From: Salinimicrobium sediminis
Lineage (GTDB): Bacteria > Bacteroidota > Bacteroidia > Flavobacteriales > Flavobacteriaceae
Reading direction: 5' to 3'
NCBI RefSeq assembly: GCF_900215295.1
Contig: NZ_OCMF01000004.1
Coordinates: 310,001-374,000 of the forward strand
DNA: 64,000 bases
Under the pieces are notes generated by a model. It was not told the origin of the DNA. It ran no database searches and saw only the letters and a program-made list of their open reading frames with translations. Numbering within the stretch: the stretch's first letter is position 1; each line of letters starts with the position of its first letter. Shown here in pieces: positions 8,521 to 17,207 of the stretch. The position numbers and the translations under genes are program-made.

Positions 8521-9581
8521 CATATAAGTCTTTTCATATTCACATCCTCATAATTTCTTTTTACAAAGTCGAGGGCGGTTCTAAGGATTTGTCCCATGGA
8601 GCGGGCTCTTTTGAACTTCATATCATTCGAGAATTCATAGAGTTCTTTTCGCAGCTGCCTTACATTAGGTTCATTGGAGATCTGGTCATTTAGTATACAG
8701 CGCATCAATTCTTTATACCTCGTCTGGGCGTTGATTATTCTCTTTGCAAGTAAAGAACGCTCTTCCCTTCTGTATTGTTCTATTGAATTCTCCTGAAGCT
8801 TTTCCGCAACCAGCTGCACCATCTTAAAGTTCTCCTTAAAGAACTGTGGCCGGTAAACTTTCAGATTCCCTTCATAGCATTGCTGATCAAAATCTATAGC
8901 CCGAATCTGGTACTCCACATGATCAAAATCATGAGTAGGAATGATCACATAATTATAGGATCTCATGTCCCCCAAAAGCCGAATTGTACAGCGTTCATTG
9001 AATTTCACAAACTGCTTGGCGATCTGTGTTTTAGCACGTTCATCACACATAGGCAATTCGTTTTCAATAAATACATCCCCGGGAATTCCGGCAATATGTT
9101 CCTCAATAAGAGTATCGCGGTACACCAGGAAGTTGATCCTGTGAGGAGAAAGTATATGTTCAAATTCAAGCCCGTAAATGCGGGAAGCATCGGCTTTCTT
9201 TACATAGAAATAAGTAAAACTGTCGTTGAGAATATTCCTGACCTTGATCCTGAAAGGCTTTGAATTTCCGAAGGTGCAGTAATCAATAGCATCAACATTC
9301 AGAAATTCCAGGGAATCATCGCTCCCGTCTGAATGCAGGATGGTATATACCTGTTTGAGGCTGTTATCTATGTCATCCCTTTCATAATCCGGGTAATAGC
9401 AACGCACCCAATAAGTATCCTCTTCATGCTGATCGTAGACCACTATTGATCCCGAAAACCGGAGCAGGTCATCATAAAAAACGGGAATTTTTGTATTGCG
9501 ATTGTATTTTGCAAGGTATTTATGAAACCTGTCATTTACGGGAAATGACGGCTTCTTTTTTGACATTAACTTTTCCTGCAT
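8520..9581 (-). CDS. Uncharacterised protein with protein-kinase-like motifs
   Basis: A 353-residue soluble protein I cannot assign to a named family. What can be seen is an ordered set of motifs like those of aminoglycoside-phosphotransferase or HipA-type kinases: a strand with tandem lysines (YFYVKK, 124-129), an acidic helix (GLEFEHIL, 137-144), a hinge-like EEHIAGIPGD (160-169), a catalytic-loop-like GDMRSYN (204-210) and IDFD (229-232), which would be the metal-binding Asp. The C-terminal third is charged and helical. An alternative start is the ATG at 9566 (MSKKK), which has a better purine tract before it. Kinase function is inference. It converges on the nucleoid-associated-protein gene. 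Confidence 0.6.
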   Translation of the reverse strand: MQEKLMSKKKPSFPVNDRFHKYLAKYNRNTKIPVFYDDLLRFSGSIVVYDQHEEDTYWVRCYYPDYERDDIDNSLKQVYTILHSDGSDDSLEFLNVDAIDYCTFGNSKPFRIKVRNILNDSFTYFYVKKADASRIYGLEFEHILSPHRINFLVYRDTLIEEHIAGIPGDVFIENELPMCDERAKTQIAKQFVKFNERCTIRLLGDMRSYNYVIIPTHDFDHVEYQIRAIDFDQQCYEGNLKVYRPQFFKENFKMVQLVAEKLQENSIEQYRREERSLLAKRIINAQTRYKELMRCILNDQISNEPNVRQLRKELYEFSNDMKFKRARSMGQILRTALDFVKRNYEDVNMKRLI

Positions 9582-9671
9582 ACCTTGAATTTCCTCAAAA
9601 ATAAGACTTCTTTTTATTTACGGGTGTAACAAAACGTTAACTTAGACGTCGAATGTTAAAACGCGTTAATT

Positions 9672-10574
9672 TTGAGCACCATACTTCGACTGAATAACCT
9701 TACAAAAAAATATGGACCGGTCACTGCCGTAAAGGATCTGTCTTTTTCCATTGAAAAAGGCAATGTATATGGCATTCTGGGTCCCAACGGGAGCGGAAAA
9801 TCCACAACTCTCGGTATAGTCCTGAATGTTGTGAACAAGACCAGTGGAGATTTCCAATGGTTTGACGGCACCCAAAATACCCATGAAGCCCTTAAGAAAG
9901 TTGGTGCGATCATAGAACGACCCAACTTCTATCCTTATATGACTGCAGCTCAAAACCTGGAGCTGGTTTGTAAAATTAAAAATGTACCTCCTAATAAAAT
10001 TGATGAAAAGCTGGAACTGGTGGGTTTATTAGACAGGAGGAACAGTAAATTTCGCACCTTTTCGCTGGGAATGAAACAGCGGCTTGCTATAGGGTCTGCC
10101 CTTTTAAACGATCCTGAAATTCTCATTTTAGATGAACCTACCAACGGACTCGACCCACAGGGAATTCACCAGATACGGGAGATCATTACCAGGATCGCCG
10201 CCGGCGGAACCACTATTTTGCTGGCATCTCACCTGCTTGATGAAGTTGAAAAGGTGTGTACGCATGTGGTGATCATTAGGAAAGGTGAAAAACTATACAG
10301 TGGGCCGGTGGATCAAATGAACGCCAGCTTCGGATTTTTTGAGCTTAAAGCTGCCAATGAGGAAAAACTACTGGCGCTATTAAATTCTCATCCTGCCATT
10401 GGTAAGGTGAGTCAAAAAGGGGAAATATATACTGCTTTCCTGGAAGAACCGCTGGAGCCGGAAGCTTTAAACACTTACCTTTTTGAAAATGGTCTTATTC
10501 TTTCCCAGCTCGTAAAACGTAAAGAAAGCCTGGAAGAGCAATTCCTGTTGTTAACCAACCAAACCACCGTCTAA
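9672..10574 (+). CDS. ABC transporter ATP-binding protein (TTG start)
   Basis: A 300-residue ABC ATPase of the export type (DrrA/CcmA-like). Walker A is GPNGSGKST (about residues 37-45), the signature is FSLGMKQRL, and Walker B is ILILDEPTNGLDP. The C-terminal 80 residues form the domain usual in this subgroup. The frame has no suitable ATG before the first strand, so the TTG at 9672 is chosen; the ATG at 9653 is out of frame. The stop overlaps the start of the permease gene (TAATG), so the two subunits are translationally coupled. Substrate unknown. Confidence 0.9.
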   Translation: MSTILRLNNLTKKYGPVTAVKDLSFSIEKGNVYGILGPNGSGKSTTLGIVLNVVNKTSGDFQWFDGTQNTHEALKKVGAIIERPNFYPYMTAAQNLELVCKIKNVPPNKIDEKLELVGLLDRRNSKFRTFSLGMKQRLAIGSALLNDPEILILDEPTNGLDPQGIHQIREIITRIAAGGTTILLASHLLDEVEKVCTHVVIIRKGEKLYSGPVDQMNASFGFFELKAANEEKLLALLNSHPAIGKVSQKGEIYTAFLEEPLEPEALNTYLFENGLILSQLVKRKESLEEQFLLLTNQTTV

Positions 10575-11410
10575 TGCTACGATTACTCAACATAGAATAT
10601 CATAAACTAAGGTACAGCAAATCGTCCAAAGTACTTATCACCACCTATTTTATCCTGATCACCTTTATCGCACTAATCGCGTCTATAGAATTTAAATTTG
10701 GAGGGATAAATTTTCGGGTGGCAGATCAGGGGATATTTAATTTTCCATACATCTGGCATTTTAACAGTTATATCGCTGCGCTGCTTAAGCTGTTTCTGGC
10801 TATCGTGATTGTTTCCATGGTTTCCAATGAATACAGCAATCGCACGATCAAACAAAACCTCATCGACGGGCTGAGCAAAAAGGAATTTATCCTTTCAAAA
10901 TTCCTTACAGTGGTCTCTTTTTCCTTTTTATCCACCGTATTCCTTTTCGTTGTATCCCTGATCCTTGGTCTTATATTTTCAGATTATACAGAGATCTCCA
11001 TCATATTTTCTGATATGGAATATCTGCTGGCATATTTTATAAAACTTACAGGATTTTTCGCCTTTTGCATGTTCCTGGGAATGTTGATCAAACGTTCGGC
11101 TTTTGCATTGGGCTTCCTCTTCGTTTGGTGGATCCTCGAAAGCATCGCCCGCGGACTTATGAAATACCAGATCTTCAGGGATACCGATATTGCTGAAAAT
11201 ATAGCACAATTCTTTCCGCTGGAATCTATGGCGCTGCTGGTAAAAGAGCCTTTTTCACGATTGAACGTTATTCAATCGGCGGCTACACAACTGGGATCAG
11301 AATTCACCAAGGACTACGGGGTGCATTGGTATCAATTGTTGGTCGTTATTATTTGGACCGCAATTTTTGTCTATTTCTCCTATTTGCTGCTGAAGAAACG
11401 CGACCTGTAA
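10574..11410 (+). CDS. ABC transporter permease (ABC-2 type)
   Basis: A 278-residue membrane protein with about six hydrophobic segments: one near residues 20-40, then after the EYSNRTIKQNLIDGLS coupling region a cluster from residue 110 to 205 and a last one at 250-270. The EYSNRTIKQNLIDG stretch is characteristic of ABC-2 permeases that pair with DrrA-like ATPases, supplied by the gene immediately upstream (TAATG overlap). It probably acts as a homodimer in the inner membrane. The exported substrate cannot be inferred from context. Confidence 0.87.
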   Translation: MLRLLNIEYHKLRYSKSSKVLITTYFILITFIALIASIEFKFGGINFRVADQGIFNFPYIWHFNSYIAALLKLFLAIVIVSMVSNEYSNRTIKQNLIDGLSKKEFILSKFLTVVSFSFLSTVFLFVVSLILGLIFSDYTEISIIFSDMEYLLAYFIKLTGFFAFCMFLGMLIKRSAFALGFLFVWWILESIARGLMKYQIFRDTDIAENIAQFFPLESMALLVKEPFSRLNVIQSAATQLGSEFTKDYGVHWYQLLVVIIWTAIFVYFSYLLLKKRDL

Positions 11411-11446
11411 GAGCGCTCATCTTTATGATTTTGGGAGCAGGCATAA

Positions 11447-11478
11447 TTTGCCGAAAACCATGGAATTAGCTACTTTTG
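11447..11478 (+). promoter_or_regulatory. Bacteroidota-type promoter of uvrB
   Basis: TTTG at 11447-11450 and TACTTTTG at 11471-11478 are separated by 20 nt, matching the Bacteroidota consensus (-33 TTTG, -7 TAnnTTTG). The -7 box ends 19 nt before the uvrB ATG at 11498. It is the cleanest two-element promoter seen in this window. Confidence 0.75.
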
Positions 11479-11497
11479 CAGGTCAGCAAAAAATTCT

Positions 11498-13501
11498 ATG
11501 AAATTCAAGGTAAAATCTGATTTTAAACCCACCGGGGACCAGCCTCAGGCAATTAGCCAGCTGGTCAACGGCATCAATAATAAAGAGAAATATCAAACCT
11601 TACTTGGAGTAACCGGTTCCGGAAAAACCTTTTCGGTTGCCAATGTCATCCAGGAAGTGCAGAAGCCTACGCTGGTCCTGGCGCACAATAAAACCCTTGC
11701 AGCTCAGCTTTATTCCGAATTCAAGCAATTCTTCCCCGATAATGCCGTGGAATATTTTGTGAGCTACTACGACTATTATCAGCCGGAAGCCTTTATTCCC
11801 ACTTCGGGCACTTATATTGAAAAGGATCTTTCCATAAACGAAGAGCTCGAAAAAATGCGTTTGAGCACTACCTCTTCCCTGCTTTCCGGAAGAAGGGATA
11901 TTATTGTGGTGGCATCTGTTTCCTGTCTCTACGGAATTGGGAATCCCGTGGAATTCAAGAAGAACGTCGTTTCCATTCAGAGAGATATGGTGATCTCCCG
12001 AACTCAATTGCTTCACAGGCTGGTACAGAGTTTATATTCCCGAACTGAAGCCGAATTCAGCCACGGAAACTTTCGTATAAAGGGAGATACGGTTGACATT
12101 TTTCCAAGTTATGCAGATAACGCTTTTAGAGTCCACTTTTTTGGAGACGAGATCGAAGAAATTGAAGCTTTTAATCCTGCTACTAATGACATTATTGAGA
12201 AATACGACCGTTTGAATATCTATCCGGCCAATATGTTCGTGACCTCTCCTGATGTTTTGCAGGGAGCAATAAGAGAAATACAGGACGACCTTGTCAAACA
12301 AGTGAATTACTTCCAGGACATTGGGAAACATCTTGAGGCAAAACGCCTGGATGAGCGAACCAACTTTGATTTGGAAATGATCCGGGAATTAGGTTACTGC
12401 TCCGGAATCGAGAACTATTCCCGTTACCTCGACGGCCGCCTGCCCGGCACCAGGCCATTCTGTTTGCTGGATTATTTCCCGGATGATTATTTAATGGTAG
12501 TGGATGAAAGTCACGTTACCATCCCACAAGTGCATGCCATGTATGGCGGAGACAGGTCTAGAAAAGAGACACTGGTAGATTACGGTTTCAGGTTGCCTGC
12601 AGCTATGGATAACCGTCCGTTAAAATTTGAGGAATTTGAAGCGCTTCAGAATCAGGTGATCTATGTAAGTGCGACGCCGGCAGATTATGAGCTTCAGAAA
12701 ACAGAAGGGATGTATGTTGAACAGGTGATACGTCCTACCGGACTGTTGGATCCTGTGATCGAAGTGCGGCCAAGTCTGAACCAGATCGATGACCTTATCG
12801 AGGAAATGCAACTACGAATTGATAAAGATCAACGAATTCTCGTTACAACGCTTACCAAACGCATGGCCGAAGAGCTTACAAAATATCTTACCCGGATCAA
12901 TATACGTTGCCGTTACATTCACAGTGATGTGGACACCTTGGAGCGGGTGGAAATTATGCAGGACCTTCGAAAAGGGCTTTTTGACGTTCTGGTTGGGGTG
13001 AACCTGTTGAGAGAAGGTCTTGACCTTCCGGAAGTCTCTTTGGTAGCCATTCTGGATGCAGATAAGGAAGGTTTTCTTCGTAGTAACCGTTCCCTTACCC
13101 AAACCATTGGTCGTGCGGCCCGTCATCTGGAAGGAAAAGCTATCATGTATGCAGACAAGATCACAGACAGCATGCAGAAAACGATCGATCAAACCGAGTA
13201 CAGGAGAGAAAAGCAGCTAAAATATAACGCCGATAATAACATCACTCCTACTGCCCTGAAAAAATCTTTCGAAAACATGCTGGTTCGCAAAAAGCCGGAG
13301 CTATATACCTACGAGGTGGCGCCCGATCTTAAAGCTGCGGAAGCGGAAACAGAATACTTCAGCAAACCTCAACTGGAGAAGCGCATCAGGGAAAAACGCA
13401 AGGCAATGGAGTCGGCAGCGAAAGAGCTGGATTTTATGACAGCGGCAAAGTTGCGGGATGAGATCAAAATGCTTCAGGAGAAAGTGCAGACTGCATCATA
13501 A
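11498..13501 (+). CDS. uvrB: UvrABC excinuclease subunit B
   Basis: The 667-residue damage-verification helicase of nucleotide excision repair; it receives DNA from UvrA and recruits UvrC. Motifs are Walker A GVTGSGKT (about residues 38-45), the damage-probing beta-hairpin region YYDYYQPEAFIP, the DESHVTIPQ motif, and helicase motifs through the C-terminal half (QTIGRAAR). The C-terminal UVR domain (EKRIREKRKAMESAAKEL) that binds UvrC is complete. Length matches the family. It has its own promoter (11447-11478). I see no SOS-type operator. Confidence 0.97.
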   Translation: MKFKVKSDFKPTGDQPQAISQLVNGINNKEKYQTLLGVTGSGKTFSVANVIQEVQKPTLVLAHNKTLAAQLYSEFKQFFPDNAVEYFVSYYDYYQPEAFIPTSGTYIEKDLSINEELEKMRLSTTSSLLSGRRDIIVVASVSCLYGIGNPVEFKKNVVSIQRDMVISRTQLLHRLVQSLYSRTEAEFSHGNFRIKGDTVDIFPSYADNAFRVHFFGDEIEEIEAFNPATNDIIEKYDRLNIYPANMFVTSPDVLQGAIREIQDDLVKQVNYFQDIGKHLEAKRLDERTNFDLEMIRELGYCSGIENYSRYLDGRLPGTRPFCLLDYFPDDYLMVVDESHVTIPQVHAMYGGDRSRKETLVDYGFRLPAAMDNRPLKFEEFEALQNQVIYVSATPADYELQKTEGMYVEQVIRPTGLLDPVIEVRPSLNQIDDLIEEMQLRIDKDQRILVTTLTKRMAEELTKYLTRINIRCRYIHSDVDTLERVEIMQDLRKGLFDVLVGVNLLREGLDLPEVSLVAILDADKEGFLRSNRSLTQTIGRAARHLEGKAIMYADKITDSMQKTIDQTEYRREKQLKYNADNNITPTALKKSFENMLVRKKPELYTYEVAPDLKAAEAETEYFSKPQLEKRIREKRKAMESAAKELDFMTAAKLRDEIKMLQEKVQTAS

Positions 13502-13591
13502 AGTGTTAAATTATTTATAGAAGCCTCTGCTTCAGAAGAATAAATATTTATATTTAATTCTCTTTGGTGCCTCCCCACAATACTTTCAGCT

Positions 13592-14803
13592 TTGAAAAAG
13601 ATCACTATTATTTTAGTGCTGGGCTTCCTGTGGTTGACAGAAACTGCTGCACAGGTGGGGATAAATACTACAGATCCCAAGGCACAACTGGATATTCACA
13701 CCTCAGATCCTGCGACTCCCGGTCCTGCAGATGGTATTTTGATCCCGAGGCTTGACAAATTTCCGGCCACCAATCCGGGTACAGATCAAAACGGAATGCT
13801 GATCTTCCTTACCTCCCAAAAAGGGGAATTTTCTCCGGGGTTTTACTGGTGGAATTCTTCCGAAGGAAAATGGGAAGGCATGTCGGGAAAAGCATCTTCA
13901 GATTTTTATAAGGTAGGTACTACAGGCCCGGCAGCCAATCCCAACGAGGCAGTTTTCCGGAAAGGAAATGTAAATATTGGAGGCTCTTCCCAGAACGTGA
14001 AACTCAAAGTTATGATAGATGCCACTGAGGAAGCAACCACCCGCACCGGACTGGAGGTGGAGAATGCCAGTTCCACTCCGACGAATGTCACCTATGGCAT
14101 TGTGAGCAACAACAAAAGTCTAACTGCTGATAAAAAATATGGGATCAAAAACAGCGTTTCGGCCGACGGAATAGGAATACATTACGGGATCTTCAATGAG
14201 GTTAATCAAAATACCAATGAAGAGATCTATGGGATTTGGAACGATGTGGGGAAAACCTTCGGTGCAACCAAGAACCATTATGGCATCTACAACGTCATTG
14301 GCACTATACAGGGAACCGGCTTTGTCTATGGTATTTACAGCAAAGCACTGGGAAATGATCCGAAAAAATTATTTGCCGGCTATTTTGAAGGCAGAGTGGG
14401 AATAGGTACCCCGGGCACAGATTACATACTTCCTGCCACCCGAGGTAGTCTGGACCAGGTGCTGGTTACCGACGCCGGCGGAATTGTCTCCTGGAAATAT
14501 CCATATTTCAAGACCTACTCCTCCACTACTTCTTCCACAGGAGCTTATTCCATTCCTGATGACACCTATACTTTAAGAATAAACAACCAGGTGAGCAGTA
14601 TAATAATTCCGGATGCAGCAGCTAATAAAGGTCGGTTGCTATACCTCATCAACTGGCCGGGAAATTCTTATAAAAGTTTCGACTTTTTGGGCAGTAATGA
14701 TCTTTTTGACATTACTACGAATTCGACTGTTACAGGAATTGCCGCGGGACAGAAATATTTGATCCAAAGCGCAGGGAACAGGTGGATACTTTTAGATAAA
14801 TAA
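13592..14803 (+). CDS. Secreted protein with six phased YGI repeats
   Basis: A 403-residue exported protein. The signal peptide (1-20, ending ETAA) is followed by QVGINTTDPKAQLDI, a start common in flavobacterial secreted and fibre-like proteins. Residues 168-248 contain YGI at positions 168, 183, 198, 213, 230 and 246, a 15-17-residue period; weaker units lie before (TGLEVEN, 152) and after (AGYFEG, 262). A second GIGTPGTDYILP unit (271-282) resembles the N-terminal one. The C-terminal 100 residues form a distinct domain. I see no T9SS sorting tail. The start is a TTG (13592). A beta-helical or trimeric-fibre shape is inference. Confidence 0.65.
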   Translation: MKKITIILVLGFLWLTETAAQVGINTTDPKAQLDIHTSDPATPGPADGILIPRLDKFPATNPGTDQNGMLIFLTSQKGEFSPGFYWWNSSEGKWEGMSGKASSDFYKVGTTGPAANPNEAVFRKGNVNIGGSSQNVKLKVMIDATEEATTRTGLEVENASSTPTNVTYGIVSNNKSLTADKKYGIKNSVSADGIGIHYGIFNEVNQNTNEEIYGIWNDVGKTFGATKNHYGIYNVIGTIQGTGFVYGIYSKALGNDPKKLFAGYFEGRVGIGTPGTDYILPATRGSLDQVLVTDAGGIVSWKYPYFKTYSSTTSSTGAYSIPDDTYTLRINNQVSSIIIPDAAANKGRLLYLINWPGNSYKSFDFLGSNDLFDITTNSTVTGIAAGQKYLIQSAGNRWILLDK

Positions 14804-14814
14804 ACTTAAGAAAG

Positions 14815-14970
14815 ATTTTGGCTAAAGCCCTGCTGATATTTTAATTCTAAATCCTCCGGGTAAATCCGGGGGCAATTCATGGAATCCATATTAATCTTTC
14901 CGGGGAATTGAATTACCTCCGCCTTTAGGCGGAGGTTAAGAAGCCGCTATTCCAAGGGCTTTAGCCCAAC
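14815..14970. repeat. REP-like intergenic element with nested palindromes
   Basis: Terminal inverted repeats TTGGCTAAAGCCCT (14818-14831) and AGGGCTTTAGCCCAA (14955-14969) enclose an imperfect CCTCCGGG/CCGGGGG hairpin (14854-14873) and a perfect ACCTCCGCCT/AGGCGGAGGT stem (14915-14936). Such modules resemble Bacteroidota REP sequences mobilised by Y1 (RAYT) transposases. No transposase is nearby. It fills the convergent gap between the secreted repeat protein and the acyl-CoA synthetase, and may also act as a terminator. Confidence 0.6.
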
Positions 14971-14987
14971 TGGATTTCAGATTCAAT

Positions 14988-17084
14988 TTAAACGAACTCA
15001 TTTGTCTCATTAGGCTGCAGCTTCTTAACTGATCTTTCCAAACGAATTCTTACGTCTACGGCTGTAAGGTCTTTTTCAGATGCCATGAGAGGATTCAGAT
15101 CTAATTCTGCAATTTCGGGCACTAGAGTCAGGAGATCTGAAATTTTTACGATGGTTTCAGCAAATAATTTAATGTTGATACTGGCCTGACCTCTAATCCC
15201 TTTTAAGATCGGAGCTGCTTTTAGATCTGTGATCATCTTTAAAGCCTCTTCTTCTGAAACAGGGATCATAGAAGCACTTATATCTTTTAGAACTTCCACA
15301 AAAATACCTCCGAGTCCGCATAGAATGACGTGAGGATAGTTTGTTTCTTTCTTTGCTCCAATGAATATTTCCTTGCCTTTTATCATAGGCTGGATCATGA
15401 CAGAAGTTGCTCCTTCGATCTGCATCAACTTGTGGAAACCATCATGTAGTTCGGATTTATTAGATACGTTTAAAATGACCCCACCGACATCAGATTTATG
15501 CAACGGACCTTCAACCTTTAGAACTACCGGAAAAATTACAGTATTTGCAAAATAGTTTAGCTTTGCTTCATTCTTAACCTGAAGTGGAACAGCGAATTTC
15601 ACTCCTGCAGTTTCCAGCAATGTAACGGCTGCTTCTGTGGGCATATATCCATCGGGAAGTGCATCTATCAATTTCCTGATTTCTGTAGAAAATTTGGGGT
15701 CAGGATTTTCAGTTTTTATACTAACCGACGCGTGATTATAAACCTTAGCTAAGGCCTGTCCGAATAAGACCTCATCCTGAAAAGCAATATTTCCTTTCTT
15801 TAAAAACACCTGAATTTCATCTTTCACATTCACCACTGATGGTAAAACGGCGTAGATCGGTTTTTCAGAAGATTTTATTCTCTCATTCAATACTTGATAA
15901 ACATCGTCTACAGCTGTTAAACCGGGACTTCCAAAAATAACTGCCATAGCATCGATCCGGGGACTGGATTCACAAACTTCAAGAATTGCTTTTAACTGCC
16001 CGGCATTGCCTGTAGCCAAAAAATCAATTGGATTGGAGACCGAGGAGCCGTCAAACAATTGATCCAGTAGAGCTTCACTTTCTTTACCTTCTATATGCGG
16101 AATTTTCAAACCGTTATTTGACAGCACATCTGTCAGCATTACCGCAGGTCCGCCGGCATGGGTGATGATAGCTATATTTTTTCCGGCGGTTTCTTTTTGC
16201 TGAAGGATCCCGGCAACTGTAATAAGTTCGTTCCTGCCAAAACATCGAATGATTCCGGCTTTTTTGAACAGGGTGTCTACAAAGACATCAGAATTGGCAA
16301 TAGCTCCGGTATGCGACGAAGCCGCCCTATTCCCTTCTTCAGAACTACCCGCTTTAATAGCTGCTATCTTGCAGCCCTTAGCTATTAAGGAAGTGGTATG
16401 CCTTAAGAACTTCAGTGGATCCTTGATACTCTCTATGTAAAGCAATTTAACTTTCGAACTTACTCCTTTCTCAAAAGAATGATCTAAATATTCAAGGATC
16501 TCCTCCACCCCTATCTGGGCGCTGTTTCCAACGGTATACACACTGGAAAACGTCAATCCAAAACTCTGAGCCGCTTCAATAATAAAAACTGCCGTCGCCC
16601 CGGAACCTGAGATGAGATCAACTCCTTTTTCATCAAGTTTTGGTATGGGAGTGGTAAAGACTCCGGCATAATGTTTATTGATCATTCCAATATTGTTGGG
16701 ACCTAAAAAACTACCGCCTGCTTTGTCAAGGAGCTTAACGATCTCCTTCTCCAATAGCGCACCGGCCTCATCTTTTTCACTAAAGCCTGCCGAGAAAATT
16801 ATGAAGCCTTTCGTATTTTTCTTTTGCGTAAGCACCCTAACGGCTTCAACAACATATTTTGCAGCAATGGCGATAATTGCCAGATCCACTTCAGGCAGAT
16901 CATTGATGTCATTATAAGATCTCACCCCCTGCACCATGTCCTGTTTGGGATTGACCACGAATAAATCGCCTTCGAATTGATGGTCGAGCAGGTTTTTCAA
17001 AACTCTTCCCCCGGGACTGTGAATATTGTCGGAACCTCCAACAACTACTATGCTTTCAGGATGGATCAATTTCGAGTGCAGCAT
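14988..17084 (-). CDS. ADP-forming acyl-CoA synthetase (fused alpha-beta)
   Basis: A 698-residue NDP-forming acyl-CoA synthetase: acyl-CoA + ADP + Pi gives acid + CoA + ATP, reversibly. Domain order: CoA-binding Rossmann domain (1-130, SIVVVGGSDN), ligase domains carrying the phospho-histidine His258 in SSHTGA, and a C-terminal ATP-grasp domain (from about 480, with HKSDVGGV). Alpha and beta parts, separate in Pyrococcus, are fused, a known arrangement of normal length. It is divergent from an aminotransferase gene and close to iorAB, so the likely substrates are aryl- or branched-acyl-CoAs from amino acids. That specificity is inference; acetate is an alternative. Confidence 0.88.
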   Translation of the reverse strand: MLHSKLIHPESIVVVGGSDNIHSPGGRVLKNLLDHQFEGDLFVVNPKQDMVQGVRSYNDINDLPEVDLAIIAIAAKYVVEAVRVLTQKKNTKGFIIFSAGFSEKDEAGALLEKEIVKLLDKAGGSFLGPNNIGMINKHYAGVFTTPIPKLDEKGVDLISGSGATAVFIIEAAQSFGLTFSSVYTVGNSAQIGVEEILEYLDHSFEKGVSSKVKLLYIESIKDPLKFLRHTTSLIAKGCKIAAIKAGSSEEGNRAASSHTGAIANSDVFVDTLFKKAGIIRCFGRNELITVAGILQQKETAGKNIAIITHAGGPAVMLTDVLSNNGLKIPHIEGKESEALLDQLFDGSSVSNPIDFLATGNAGQLKAILEVCESSPRIDAMAVIFGSPGLTAVDDVYQVLNERIKSSEKPIYAVLPSVVNVKDEIQVFLKKGNIAFQDEVLFGQALAKVYNHASVSIKTENPDPKFSTEIRKLIDALPDGYMPTEAAVTLLETAGVKFAVPLQVKNEAKLNYFANTVIFPVVLKVEGPLHKSDVGGVILNVSNKSELHDGFHKLMQIEGATSVMIQPMIKGKEIFIGAKKETNYPHVILCGLGGIFVEVLKDISASMIPVSEEEALKMITDLKAAPILKGIRGQASINIKLFAETIVKISDLLTLVPEIAELDLNPLMASEKDLTAVDVRIRLERSVKKLQPNETNEFV

Positions 17085-17137
17085 AAGAAATAAGGAATTT
17101 TGGTATGGTAAAGGAAGAAATTTTAAAAAGGTTTTTA

Positions 17138-17153
17138 GCTGATATTGATCAGC
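17138..17153. promoter_or_regulatory. Candidate operator between the synthetase and aminotransferase genes
   Basis: The inverted repeat GCTGAT-N4-ATCAGC lies in the 123-bp spacer between the divergent synthetase (start 17084) and aminotransferase (start 17208) genes, where a regulator could control both. A related half-site (CAGCTAAA) follows near 17190. The repeat is short and could be chance. Confidence 0.25.
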
Positions 17154-17207
17154 ATCTGTTTGATTACATCTTCGTTAATTTGATAAAACAGCTAAATTTT
17201 TCAGGTT

